Assembly: GCA_040905045.1 (NCBI GenBank)
Contig: JBBDSH010000029.1
Location: forward strand, 1-49,843
Direction of reading: 5' to 3'
DNA from: JBBDSH01 sp040905045
Lineage (GTDB): Bacteria > Pseudomonadota > Gammaproteobacteria > Eutrophobiales > Eutrophobiaceae
Length of the DNA: 49,843 nt
The notes below the pieces were generated by a model. That model saw only the letters and a list, made by a program, of their open reading frames with translations, was not told where the DNA came from and ran no database searches. The position numbers were made by a program, and so were the translations under genes. Positions within the stretch are counted from its first letter, which is position 1. Each line of letters starts with the position of its first letter. Below, in pieces: positions 9,087 through 18,116 of this stretch.

Positions 9087-10289
9087 ATGAGCACGAGTCT
9101 CGATCTGGATTTCTACGAATCCGAGGATCCCATCTGGAATCCCGCCCTGCTGACCATACCAGTGCCGGGTATTCGCAAGATGGTGAATCTGGCCGCCAGC
9201 ATGGAAGATGTCATCCATCTTTCCATCGGCCAGCCGGACATGCCCGCGCCGGGTCACGTAGTGGAGGCGACCGTGGACGCGCTGCATGCCAACCAGACCG
9301 GCTATACCATGGATGCCGGCCTGCCGGAACTGCTGGACGCCCTGGCCGAGTATTACAGCGGGCGCTACAACCGCGAACTTCTGCCGGAGAACTTCCTGGT
9401 CACCACCGGCGCCACGGAGGCCATTTACCTGGCCCTGACCGCCACCTCCGCGCCGGGCCGGGAATTCATCGTGCCGGATCCGTCGTTCATGCTGTACGCA
9501 CCGCTGATCCGCATCAACGGCGGCGTCGTCAAATCCATACCGACCCGGCCGGAGAACGATCATCAGTTGGACCCGCAGGAAGTCATCGACGCCATCGACA
9601 TGAACACTTTCGGTATCGTGCTCAATTCCCCCAGCAATCCCACCGGCACACTGTATCCGCGCGAAACCATCGAGGCCATCGTCGAAGAAGCGGCTTACCG
9701 CAATGTCTATATCATAAGCGACGAGGTCTACGATCATCTGGTTTACGACGGCGTCGAGTATCCCAGCGTGCTGTCCTGCTGTCCGGATCTGGATAACGTC
9801 ATGGTGGTGAACAGTTTCTCCAAGACCTTCAGCATGGCCGGTATGCGTATCGGCTGGATGACTGCCAGCCAGGGCGCCATCAAGAAACTGCGCCGCTACC
9901 ACATGTTCACCACCACCGTGGCCAACACACCCTGCCAGTGGGGCGGCGTCGCCGCGCTCAAGGGCGAGCGGGATTTTGTCAATGACATGCTGGCGCAGTA
10001 CACCAAACGCCGCGACCGGCTGGTGGAACTCATCGATCAGACGCCGTACCTGACCGGCTACAAGCCCGGCGGGGCGTTTTACGTGTTTCCCTCACTGCCC
10101 GAGGGCGTCAACGGCAGTAATGTCGCCCTGCGCATGCTGCGCGAGATCGGCGTCTGCACCATCGCCGGCGACACCTTCGGCGACTCCTGTGCCAACTCCA
10201 TCCGCATCAGCTACTCCACCACGCTGGAAAACATCGAGGAAGCCTTCGAACGCATCATCCCGTGGATGGAAAAACAGGATTTCTCGTGA
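9087..10289 (+). CDS. Class I/II PLP-dependent aminotransferase
   Basis: A fold-type I aminotransferase of 400 aa. The PLP lysine lies in NSFSKTFSMAGMRIGW (about K246). The LNSPSNPTGTLYP segment, the SDEVYDHLVYDG aspartate/tyrosine pair and the substrate-carboxylate arginine near the C-terminus (SIRISYSTT) are visible. It belongs to the aspartate/alanine aminotransferase-like subgroup rather than the histidinol-phosphate group. An amidase lies just upstream and an AGCS-type alanine/glycine symporter gene converges from downstream, which fits handling of alanine, aspartate or an amide-derived amino acid. ATG at 9087 follows GGAGATGAGAG. The TGA stop runs directly into a heptad repeat array. 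Confidence 0.87.
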   Translation: MSTSLDLDFYESEDPIWNPALLTIPVPGIRKMVNLAASMEDVIHLSIGQPDMPAPGHVVEATVDALHANQTGYTMDAGLPELLDALAEYYSGRYNRELLPENFLVTTGATEAIYLALTATSAPGREFIVPDPSFMLYAPLIRINGGVVKSIPTRPENDHQLDPQEVIDAIDMNTFGIVLNSPSNPTGTLYPRETIEAIVEEAAYRNVYIISDEVYDHLVYDGVEYPSVLSCCPDLDNVMVVNSFSKTFSMAGMRIGWMTASQGAIKKLRRYHMFTTTVANTPCQWGGVAALKGERDFVNDMLAQYTKRRDRLVELIDQTPYLTGYKPGGAFYVFPSLPEGVNGSNVALRMLREIGVCTIAGDTFGDSCANSIRISYSTTLENIEEAFERIIPWMEKQDFS

Positions 10290-10319
10290 GTAAGGAGCAA
10301 GGAGTAAGGAGCAAGGAGT
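10290..10319. repeat. Heptad array GTAAGGA/GCAAGGA
   Basis: Four alternating heptads, GTAAGGA GCAAGGA GTAAGGA GCAAGGA, begin the base after the aminotransferase TGA (10287-10289). Confidence 0.95.
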
Positions 10320-10393
10320 GAAACCCTGCTTGTAGGAGCGGCGACCCCGCCGCGAAAATTTGATTTTCTTCCTTTCAAAATAATAAAGCGTTT

Positions 10394-11797
10394 TTAACTC
10401 TGTGGCCCTCTGTGTCTTCTGTGGCTATATTGAGAAAAGTATTCTTCCGCTGCCCGATTGACGCGCGGTGCCAGCAGTAATGCCGAGATCATGGTCGGTA
10501 TGGCCATCACCGCGAACATGCCGTCAATCAACCCCAGCACCGTATCCAGCGACACCACCGCACCGGCCACGATAAGTAACGTGTATAACCACAGATAGAT
10601 CTTCTGCCGCCGGGCGCCGAACAGAAAACCCATGCACTTGGTGCCGTAATACCAGTAACTGACAATAGTGCTGAATCCCAGGAAGGCGATCATGAGCATG
10701 AGAATATAAACGCCGAGATCGGGAATGGCCGCCTCGAAGGCCCGCGCCGTCAGTGTCACGCCATCCGCATCGGTGGAGTGCCAGACACCGGTCACCAGTA
10801 TCGCCAGCGCCGTGCAGGTACAGACGATCAATGTATCGATGACCGGCCCCAGCATGGCCACCAGACCCTCGCGGATCGGTTCGTTGGTTTTGGCGGCGCC
10901 ATGGGCCAGGGATTCAGTACCGATGCCGGCCTCGTTGGAAAAGGCGCCGCGCCGCACACCCATGATAATGACCGCGCCGATGGCGCCGCCGGCCGCCGCT
11001 TCGCCGCTGAAGGCATCACGCAGGATCAGCATGAACGCCGCCGGAACCTCATCGATATACTTAACGAGTATCCAGGCGGTGATAAACAGATAGAACACCA
11101 CCATGCCCGGGACCATGCGCCCGGTCACCGCGCCGACTCGCTTGATATGGCCGGTGATGACCACCAGGACCAGCACCGCGAAGATCACGCCCAGGCCGAA
11201 ATCGAAAAAGAAATGATCCTCCTTTGATGCCAAACCCAGCGGCACGCCGGCCAGGTCCCGGATTAACTGCACCATCTGGTTGATCTGGAAAACGGGCAGG
11301 GTGCCGAACAGCCCCGCCACGGCGAACAACCCGGCCAAAGGCAGCCAGCGCCGGCCCAGTCCCTCGCGGATCACGTACATGGGCCCACCCTGTAGGTTAC
11401 CTTGGTCGTCCCGGCCCCGGTACATCACCGCCAGGGAAGCGGTATAGAACTTGGTGGCGACGCCCACCACCGCCGTCATCCACATCCAGAACACCGCGCC
11501 CGGCCCGCCCATGGTAATGGCCACGGCCACGCCGGCGACGTTGCCCAGTCCCAGGGTGCCGGACAATGCCGTGGACAAAGCCTGGTAATGGGGAATATCG
11601 CCGTCGTGGTGCGGCTCGTCGTACTTGCCGCGGACGATATCAATGCCGTGGCGAAAATAGCGGAACGGCAGCAGGCGGGAATAACACAGGAAAAACAGCC
11701 CGCCGCCCACCACCAGGATCACCATGGGCATACCCCACATGAAATTGGCGAAGGCGGTGAAAATGGATTCTATGGTGTCGGCGCCGGGCAGGGTCAT
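10394..11797 (-). CDS. Sodium:alanine/glycine symporter family (AGCS) transporter
   Basis: A multi-pass inner-membrane symporter of 467 aa that should import alanine or glycine with Na+. Typical AGCS segments are visible: LSGTLGLGNVAGVAVAI near the N-terminus, GGPGAVFWMW, LQGGPMYVI, and the GAFSNEAGIGTESLAH loop about two thirds along. At least ten hydrophobic helices can be counted. I chose the ATG at 11797 because it gives the family-typical short N-terminus before the first helix; an ATG at 11890 would add a basic 31-residue leader that looks non-native. The gene converges with the aminotransferase, with a heptad array and GGAGCGGCGACCCCGCCGCG-type repeat between. No glycine riboswitch was seen upstream. 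Confidence 0.88.
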   Translation of the reverse strand: MTLPGADTIESIFTAFANFMWGMPMVILVVGGGLFFLCYSRLLPFRYFRHGIDIVRGKYDEPHHDGDIPHYQALSTALSGTLGLGNVAGVAVAITMGGPGAVFWMWMTAVVGVATKFYTASLAVMYRGRDDQGNLQGGPMYVIREGLGRRWLPLAGLFAVAGLFGTLPVFQINQMVQLIRDLAGVPLGLASKEDHFFFDFGLGVIFAVLVLVVITGHIKRVGAVTGRMVPGMVVFYLFITAWILVKYIDEVPAAFMLILRDAFSGEAAAGGAIGAVIIMGVRRGAFSNEAGIGTESLAHGAAKTNEPIREGLVAMLGPVIDTLIVCTCTALAILVTGVWHSTDADGVTLTARAFEAAIPDLGVYILMLMIAFLGFSTIVSYWYYGTKCMGFLFGARRQKIYLWLYTLLIVAGAVVSLDTVLGLIDGMFAVMAIPTMISALLLAPRVNRAAEEYFSQYSHRRHRGPQS

Positions 11798-11940
11798 GGG
11801 AATCAGCGGGAGTTTCCCGAACGGCAGCCGCCGTCCGGTAGACCTCAATGTGTTTCGCCGGATTGTACGCCAGTCACCGCCCCCGGTCATCCCGGCCCGG
11901 TTTCCATACCACAGCGAATTCCATTACACTAACGACAACC

Positions 11941-12017
11941 GCTTCCGTAGCTCAACTGGATAGAGTATCGGGCTTCGAACCCGAGGGTTGCAGGTTCGAG
12001 TCCTGCCGGGAGCGCCA
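11941..12017 (+). tRNA. tRNA-Arg (anticodon TCG)
   Basis: A complete cloverleaf can be drawn. The acceptor stem pairs GCTTCCG with CGGGAGC (one G-T pair). The anticodon stem TCGGG/CCCGA holds the loop CTTCGAA with anticodon TCG at 11975-11977, reading CGA. The T arm has GGTTCGAGTCC, and CCA is encoded at 12015-12017. Confidence 0.95.
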
Positions 12018-12098
12018 GTTTTTCATTCTTTCCTATGTTTTTCCTGTGATTCCATGCCGATATAATTCATCGACGTAACTTTGAGCATACTATCTATC

Positions 12099-12437
12099 AT
12101 GGAACACATTACCTGGAACGACTTCCAAAAAGTCGAACTCCGCGTCGGTACGGTTATTGAAGTCGAAGACTTCCCCGAAGCTCGAAAACCCGCCTTGATA
12201 TTACATGTGGATTTCGGTGACGAACTCGGCGTGAAGAAGTCCAGCGCGCAGATCACTGACCTCTATACAAAGACACAACTGCTCGGCCGGCAGGTTGTGG
12301 CGGTGGTGAATTTCCCGCCCAAGAAGATCGGTCCGTTCATGTCCGAATGCCTGGTGACGGGTTTTCACCGGGAAGACGGTGCCGTTGTGCTGGCGGTGCC
12401 GGAGTCGGATGTCCCGAATGGCGCGAAACTGGCCTGA
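12099..12437 (+). CDS. csaA: tRNA-binding domain protein, CsaA family
   Basis: A single EMAP-II/OB-fold tRNA-binding domain of 112 aa. It matches the CsaA pattern along its whole length: LRVGTVIEVEDFPEARKPAL, FGDELGVKKSSAQIT, then VVNFPPKKIGPFMSE and a closing VPNGAKL. In Bacillus, CsaA binds tRNA and has been described as a protein-export-related chaperone; its role in proteobacteria is unclear. ATG at 12099 is preferred over a TTG at 12081. It lies 81 bp after tRNA-Arg in the same direction, so it may be read from the tRNA promoter; no terminator is visible between them. Confidence 0.88.
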   Translation: MEHITWNDFQKVELRVGTVIEVEDFPEARKPALILHVDFGDELGVKKSSAQITDLYTKTQLLGRQVVAVVNFPPKKIGPFMSECLVTGFHREDGAVVLAVPESDVPNGAKLA

Positions 12438-12573
12438 TAGTCATTTGTGACACTGTACCCAAATTCGGTGGATATGCCGGAAATCCACTGGAATATGTGA
12501 AAAAAACCTCATCTTTTTTCCTGAAATAGCCTATACTTAGGGCTAATAGTTAAATTGATTAGTGAGAAATGTG

Positions 12574-12861
12574 ATGCGCTTATCAAATCTTCATAAATGT
12601 GTTTTGGGTCTGACGGTCCTGTTTCTGGCCGGTTGCGGCGGTTTCCCGCACCAGGCGGCGGAAAGGCAAGGACCGGAGAAGCTTATCGTGCATGAAGATG
12701 GATCGATGGAATTCCGGGATCGGCCCATCAATGATAAGGACGTCATTATTTACGAGGACGGTTTCGGCGGCGAGAAGGCGGCCGTGCGCATTCGCATGGC
12801 GCCGCTGCATCCGGATTTTTTCAGGGATACGATTGTGGTGGAAAGGCGGGAAAGCTATTAA
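12574..12861 (+). CDS. Small putative lipoprotein
   Basis: A 95-aa protein with a lipoprotein signal: basic N-terminus (MRLSNLHK), hydrophobic core and lipobox LAGC at about residues 18-21, so the mature protein should be a diacylglyceryl lipoprotein. The residue after the cysteine is glycine, which favours the outer membrane. The mature part of about 75 residues is acidic and has a repeated IVHEDGSMEF / IIYEDGFGGE pattern. I recognise no domain. The start is ATG at 12574 with a weak ribosome binding site; an upstream GTG at 12562 is possible. The TAA stop is followed at once by a heptad array. Confidence 0.65.
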   Translation: MRLSNLHKCVLGLTVLFLAGCGGFPHQAAERQGPEKLIVHEDGSMEFRDRPINDKDVIIYEDGFGGEKAAVRIRMAPLHPDFFRDTIVVERRESY

Positions 12862-12889
12862 AGCTACTAGCTACCGGCTACTAGCAACA
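12862..12889. repeat. Heptad array AGCTACT type
   Basis: Units AGCTACT, AGCTACC, GGCTACT and AGCAACA start the base after the TAA stop of the small lipoprotein gene. The composition differs from the GTAAGGA arrays but the period is again 7. Confidence 0.8.
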
Positions 12890-12958
12890 AGGTTTGATTT
12901 GATAGACTGGATACCGGATAGCGCAAACAACGCGCTTCCGGCATGACGGTTGAATTAA

Positions 12959-12986
12959 CTCCTCACCCCTTACGCCTCACTCCTCA
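12959..12986. repeat. Heptad array, 3' of typA
   Basis: CTCCTCA CCCCTTA CGCCTCA CTCCTCA on the + strand. On the coding strand of typA this reads as GTGAGGA-type units starting about 7 bp after the stop codon. Confidence 0.9.
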
Positions 12987-12993
12987 CTATAAA

Positions 12994-14817
<1,824 letters not shown>

Positions 14818-14922
14818 TAATGTGAATCCGCCAAAATGGCGCGGATTATACCTGAACCGGTGGATTTGGATACGCCTGAATGCCGGTTACGCCGCTGTTC
14901 AGTGGTTGAAAACGACCAAAAT

Positions 14923-14952
14923 TTGGCAATATCGGGATTTTTCGACTATTCT
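14923..14952 (+). promoter_or_regulatory. Candidate sigma-70 promoter for the cold-shock gene
   Basis: TTGGCA (14923-14928), an 18-bp spacer and TATTCT (14947-14952). This would give a leader of about 110 nt before the csp start, in line with the long leaders of cold-shock mRNAs. Assigned by eye only. Confidence 0.4.
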
Positions 14953-15070
14953 AAAATGTGGTGCAGGATGTAGATGTACAGGTGGCCCGGAAGTTCCTTC
15001 TTCTGTATCTGCTGACCATTCACAGACTGCCCGTACTGTTAATACTCAGATCAAAAGGGGAGGGGTTTGT

Positions 15071-15277
15071 ATGAGTAGTGGTATCGTCAAGTGGTTCAAT
15101 AATGCCAAAGGCTTCGGTTTTATCGAGCCGGCTGAAGGGGGGGATGATATCTTTGTCCATTATTCGGCGATCAAGGCCGATGGCTACAAGACGCTGAATG
15201 AGGGACAGAATGTCACCTATCAGGCTGAACAGGGGCCCAAGGGATTCCACGCCGTGGAAGTCATCGTCGAAAACTAG
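15071..15277 (+). CDS. Cold-shock protein, CspA family
   Basis: A 68-aa single cold-shock domain that binds single-stranded RNA and DNA. RNP1 (KGFGFIEP) and RNP2 (DIFVHYSA) are intact, and the start MSSGIVKWFNNAKG is typical. A strong purine-rich ribosome binding site (GGGGAGGGG) lies just upstream. A long leader separates it from the divergent typA promoter region, and a textbook intrinsic terminator follows 24 bp after the stop, so it is monocistronic. Whether it is cold-induced or constitutive cannot be told from the coding sequence. Confidence 0.96.
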   Translation: MSSGIVKWFNNAKGFGFIEPAEGGDDIFVHYSAIKADGYKTLNEGQNVTYQAEQGPKGFHAVEVIVEN

Positions 15278-15300
15278 GATTCCAGGCCCTTTATCACTTG

Positions 15301-15326
15301 AAACCCCGCCTCGTGCGGGGTTTTTT
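15301..15326 (+). terminator. Intrinsic terminator of the cold-shock gene
   Basis: Stem AAACCCCGC / GCGGGGTTT with a 5-nt loop (CTCGT) and a T6 run at 15321-15326. Confidence 0.93.
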
Positions 15327-15367
15327 GTTATGGTAGGGGATTCAGCCACAACCGGACGGGTATTGCG

Positions 15368-15550
15368 ATGTGGGAACAGGTATTGGTCGGGATTGCCGCA
15401 GTCGTGATCCTTTTCTTTTTCTGGCCCGGCGCCAAGGCCGCCATGGAAAAGAGCCGCCGGGCCGAGAACCCGGACTGGAAAGGCGCTCTGCTGCCCATCG
15501 GCGCGGTGGTGCTCTTTATTATTGTACTGATTATGCTGCTCCGGAACTGA
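15368..15550 (+). CDS. Small two-helix membrane protein of unknown function
   Basis: A 60-aa protein with two hydrophobic helices: residues about 5-20 (VLVGIAAVVILFFFWPGA) and 40-58 (GALLPIGAVVLFIIVLIMLL), joined by a charged loop EKSRRAENPDW. ATG at 15368 lies 41 bp after the csp terminator. I recognise no named family, though small proteins of this form beside housekeeping genes are common in Gammaproteobacteria. The strongly hydrophobic, well-ordered topology supports a real gene. Confidence 0.65.
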   Translation: MWEQVLVGIAAVVILFFFWPGAKAAMEKSRRAENPDWKGALLPIGAVVLFIIVLIMLLRN

Positions 15551-15730
15551 CCCGGTATCGGGATATCATCGCCCGGTTTGGGCGTTTTCCTCATCGCAAT
15601 GCTATTCTCGGGCGGGAATCGACGGTGGAGGAAGAGGCGTTTCTTAAAGAACCGGGTTCGGGATTTTAAGTAAGTGTTCCGACTCCGTGTACAGTCCGGG
15701 AACATAACGCAGACACGCAGTAAATACCTC

Positions 15731-15749
15731 CCCTGGATCGAGTCCAGGG
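15731..15749. repeat. Short palindrome CCCTGGATCGAGTCCAGGG
   Basis: A perfect 7-bp inverted repeat around TCGAG, followed by GCAGGCCTGCCG. It is a variant of the CCGGATCAAGTCCGG unit seen at 7419-7605 and 35257-35410. Confidence 0.7.
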
Positions 15750-15781
15750 CAGGCCTGCCGCGAAAATGTTATGATGATTAA

Positions 15782-16180
15782 ATGAAAACATTACAAAGTT
15801 TGCCGTTGCATTTGCTCCTGGGTCTGGTTCTGTCCGTCGCCGGTCCGACGGTCCTCGCCCAGCAAATGGAACCGGTGGAAGAAGAGGCGGTCAGCGGCCG
15901 CGAACTCCTGGCCGGCTGCGAGGAGAACGCCGCCCCCGGCCGGCCCAACCAGTATTGCATGGAGTATGTCTTTGGTTTGATTCAGACGGTGCTCATGCTT
16001 CAGCAGATGGAAAACTCCGGTCAGCAGTTGTTCTGCATCAACCCGCAGGAGGTCAGCCTGGAAAAAGTCACCAGCGATGTCACGGACTGGTTGCGCGGCG
16101 CCCGGGATCGCCTGGACGAGGATGCCTATATCCTGGTCAGCGAGGCATTGAACAAGAAATATCCTTGCGGAAAGGTGTAA
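15782..16180 (+). CDS. Secreted Rap1a/Tai-like protein
   Basis: A 132-aa exported protein. A signal peptide is clear (basic start, LLLGLVLSVAGPTVLA then QQ), so cleavage near residue 26 is expected. The mature part has the pattern of the Rap1a/Tai fold: GRELLAGCEEN, CMEYVFGLIQ, FCINPQEVSLEKVTSDVTDWLR and a closing KKYPC, with four cysteines that could form two disulfides in the periplasm. Founding members are immunity proteins of type VI effectors, but many relatives are not beside effectors, and none is seen here. It ends 3 bp before ttcA, which suggests cotranscription with a tRNA-modification gene. Function is unknown. Confidence 0.8.
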   Translation: MKTLQSLPLHLLLGLVLSVAGPTVLAQQMEPVEEEAVSGRELLAGCEENAAPGRPNQYCMEYVFGLIQTVLMLQQMENSGQQLFCINPQEVSLEKVTSDVTDWLRGARDRLDEDAYILVSEALNKKYPCGKV

Positions 16181-16183
16181 CCG

Positions 16184-17023
16184 ATGGAAGCTGTATCCAG
16201 AAAAACGGAATACGATTTCAACAAGCTGCAGAAACGCCTGCGCCGCAATGCAGGTCGTGCCATCGAGGATTTCAACATGATTGAGGACGGCGACCGCATC
16301 ATGGTCTGCCTGTCCGGCGGCGCCGACTCCTACACCATGCTGGATATCCTCCTGAACCTGCGCGTCAATGCCCCTGTGGATTTTGAACTGGTGGCCGTCA
16401 ACCTGGATCAGAAGCAGCCGGATTTCCCGGAGCACATCCTGCCCGACTATCTGGATAATCTGGGCGTTCCCTATCATATCCTGGAACAGGATACGTACAG
16501 TGTGGTCAAGCGCGTGGTGGAGGAGGGCAAGACCATGTGCGGCCTCTGTTCCCGCCTGCGGCGCGGTATTCTGTACACCTTTGCCAAAGAGGAAGGCTTC
16601 ACGAAGATCGCCCTGGGTCACCATCGCGACGATATCATCGAAACCCTGTTCCTGAACATGTTCTACGGCGGCAAGATGAAAGCCATGCCGCCCAAGCTGC
16701 TCAGCGATAACGGCGAGCACGTTGTGATCCGGCCGTTGTCCTATTGCGTCGAAAGCGATATCAAGGCTTATGCAGAGGCAAAGGCGTTTCCGATCATCCC
16801 CTGCAACCTGTGCGGTTCCCAGGAACATCTGCAGCGCCAGGCCATCAAGCAGATGCTGCGGGAATGGAACCGCAAATATCCCGGCCGTATCGAAAGCATT
16901 TTCACCTCCCTGCGCAACGTGGTGCCGTCGCACCTGGCGGATACGGCACTGTTCGATTTCAAGAATCTCGGCGGTGCTGATGATGGCGGAGAAGAAGCGT
17001 CGGCCGGCTGGCTGAAAAGCTGA
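16184..17023 (+). CDS. ttcA: tRNA 2-thiocytidine(32) synthetase TtcA
   Basis: An ATP-dependent tRNA thiolase of 279 aa that makes 2-thiocytidine at position 32. The PP-loop SGGADS is at about residues 44-49. The cysteine pairs CGLC and CNLC, which hold the [4Fe-4S] cluster in this family, are both present, and GHHRDDIIETLFLNMFYGG is conserved. ATG at 16184 is 3 bp after the Rap1a-like gene, and the M50 protease starts 17 bp downstream, so a three-gene operon is likely. Confidence 0.95.
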   Translation: MEAVSRKTEYDFNKLQKRLRRNAGRAIEDFNMIEDGDRIMVCLSGGADSYTMLDILLNLRVNAPVDFELVAVNLDQKQPDFPEHILPDYLDNLGVPYHILEQDTYSVVKRVVEEGKTMCGLCSRLRRGILYTFAKEEGFTKIALGHHRDDIIETLFLNMFYGGKMKAMPPKLLSDNGEHVVIRPLSYCVESDIKAYAEAKAFPIIPCNLCGSQEHLQRQAIKQMLREWNRKYPGRIESIFTSLRNVVPSHLADTALFDFKNLGGADDGGEEASAGWLKS

Positions 17024-17040
17024 GACCGCGGAAGGTTGTC

Positions 17041-17691
17041 ATGTCGGAGTTGTCCATTGTCCAGCAGATCGCGATCTACGCCATCCCGGTTATTTTCGCT
17101 ATTACCGTCCACGAGGCGGCGCACGGTTACGTCGCCAGTCACTTCGGTGATCAGACCGCGCGGATGGCCGGACGGCTGACCCTGAATCCAATCAAGCATA
17201 TTGATCCAATCGGTACGGTTGTTCTGCCGTTGATCCTGCTGGCCGTGGGCAGCATTATCTTCGGCTGGGCCAAGCCGGTGCCGGTGGAATGGCGCAATCT
17301 GCGCAAGCCCAAGCAGGACATGGCCTGGGTGGCCCTGGCCGGACCCGGCGCCAATCTGGCCATGATGCTGTTCTGGGCCGGCTTCGGCAAACTGGCGGTG
17401 AGCTTCCAGCATGTCTTCAAGGGTTACACAGAGCCCATGCTCTACATGGCCGTCGCCGGTATCGGAATCAACATCGTTCTCATGGTGCTGAACATGCTGC
17501 CGCTGCCGCCCCTGGACGGCAGCCGTGTCGTGTCTTCCTTTCTGCCACCGCGACAGGAAGAGCAATACAACCGGCTTGAACCCTATGGTTTTATTATTCT
17601 CATCATTCTCGTTGTCACCGGCATACTGGGCTGGTTCCTGTGGCCGATCATAGCCACTATTCAAAATTTTCTTCTGGGTTTTATTTCTTAG
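17041..17691 (+). CDS. Site-2 protease family (M50) intramembrane metalloprotease
   Basis: A 216-aa integral membrane protein. The zinc motif HEAAH is at residues about 20-24, inside the first helix region, and the third-ligand motif NMLPLPPLDGSRVV is at about residues 148-161. It is much shorter than RseP and lacks PDZ domains, matching the compact M50B group whose substrates are mostly unknown. It follows ttcA closely, so it is likely cotranscribed. Its stop codon TAG is already part of the following repeat (TTAGCCACAGAGAG). Confidence 0.9.
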   Translation: MSELSIVQQIAIYAIPVIFAITVHEAAHGYVASHFGDQTARMAGRLTLNPIKHIDPIGTVVLPLILLAVGSIIFGWAKPVPVEWRNLRKPKQDMAWVALAGPGANLAMMLFWAGFGKLAVSFQHVFKGYTEPMLYMAVAGIGINIVLMVLNMLPLPPLDGSRVVSSFLPPRQEEQYNRLEPYGFIILIILVVTGILGWFLWPIIATIQNFLLGFIS

Positions 17692-18116
17692 CCACAGAGA
17701 GCCTGCCCCGCACCCCGGCTAATAACCCGCTGGAACAGGCTTGATCCGGGGACACAGAGGGTCAAGAGATAAAATAAAAATGGTTCTCCACCGGAATTTG
17801 TGGGTATCTGAAAGGACGATTGTTGATCTCGCCAAGTGCGCTAAGAACGCAAAGACAAAGATAATGACATGATATCTTCGTGCGCTTGGCGTGCTTGGCG
17901 AGATCCCGTTAAAAAACTCTCCTGTAAAACCTGGCATGATTTCAACCCTGCGGGTTAAAAAATCCTGATCATCATAAAGTTAGGCGTAGTCCGGATGAAG
18001 CGCAGCGTAATCAGGGGAACCGAATTCCTTCCCGTTCCCGGATACCGGGGTCTGGCGCGATGATTTGAGGCTATACTGTGCCGGTCCTTGCCCCCGCGCG
18101 CAGGATAGATGTCGGA
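17692..18116. other. Repeat-rich intergenic region between convergent genes
   Basis: No gene is visible. It holds, in order: a diverged CCACAGAGAGCCTGCCCCG ... GATCCGGGGACACAGAG element (17692-17760) with an inserted CACCCCGGCTAATAACCCGC piece, copy B of the GATCTCGCCAAG palindrome (about 17800-17905) and a REP-like GTAGTCCGGATGAAGC unit (17986-18053). Confidence 0.75.
17800..17905. repeat. Interspersed palindromic repeat, copy B
   Basis: Arms 17824-17854 and about 17875-17905 begin TGATCTCGCCAAG and end CTTGGCGAGATC. The leader TTGTGGGTATCTG matches copies A and C. This copy is the most diverged in its loop. Confidence 0.8.

Noticed and set aside
15782..16180. Type VI secretion immunity locus
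   Set aside because: No effector, VgrG, PAAR or T6SS structural gene is in the window.
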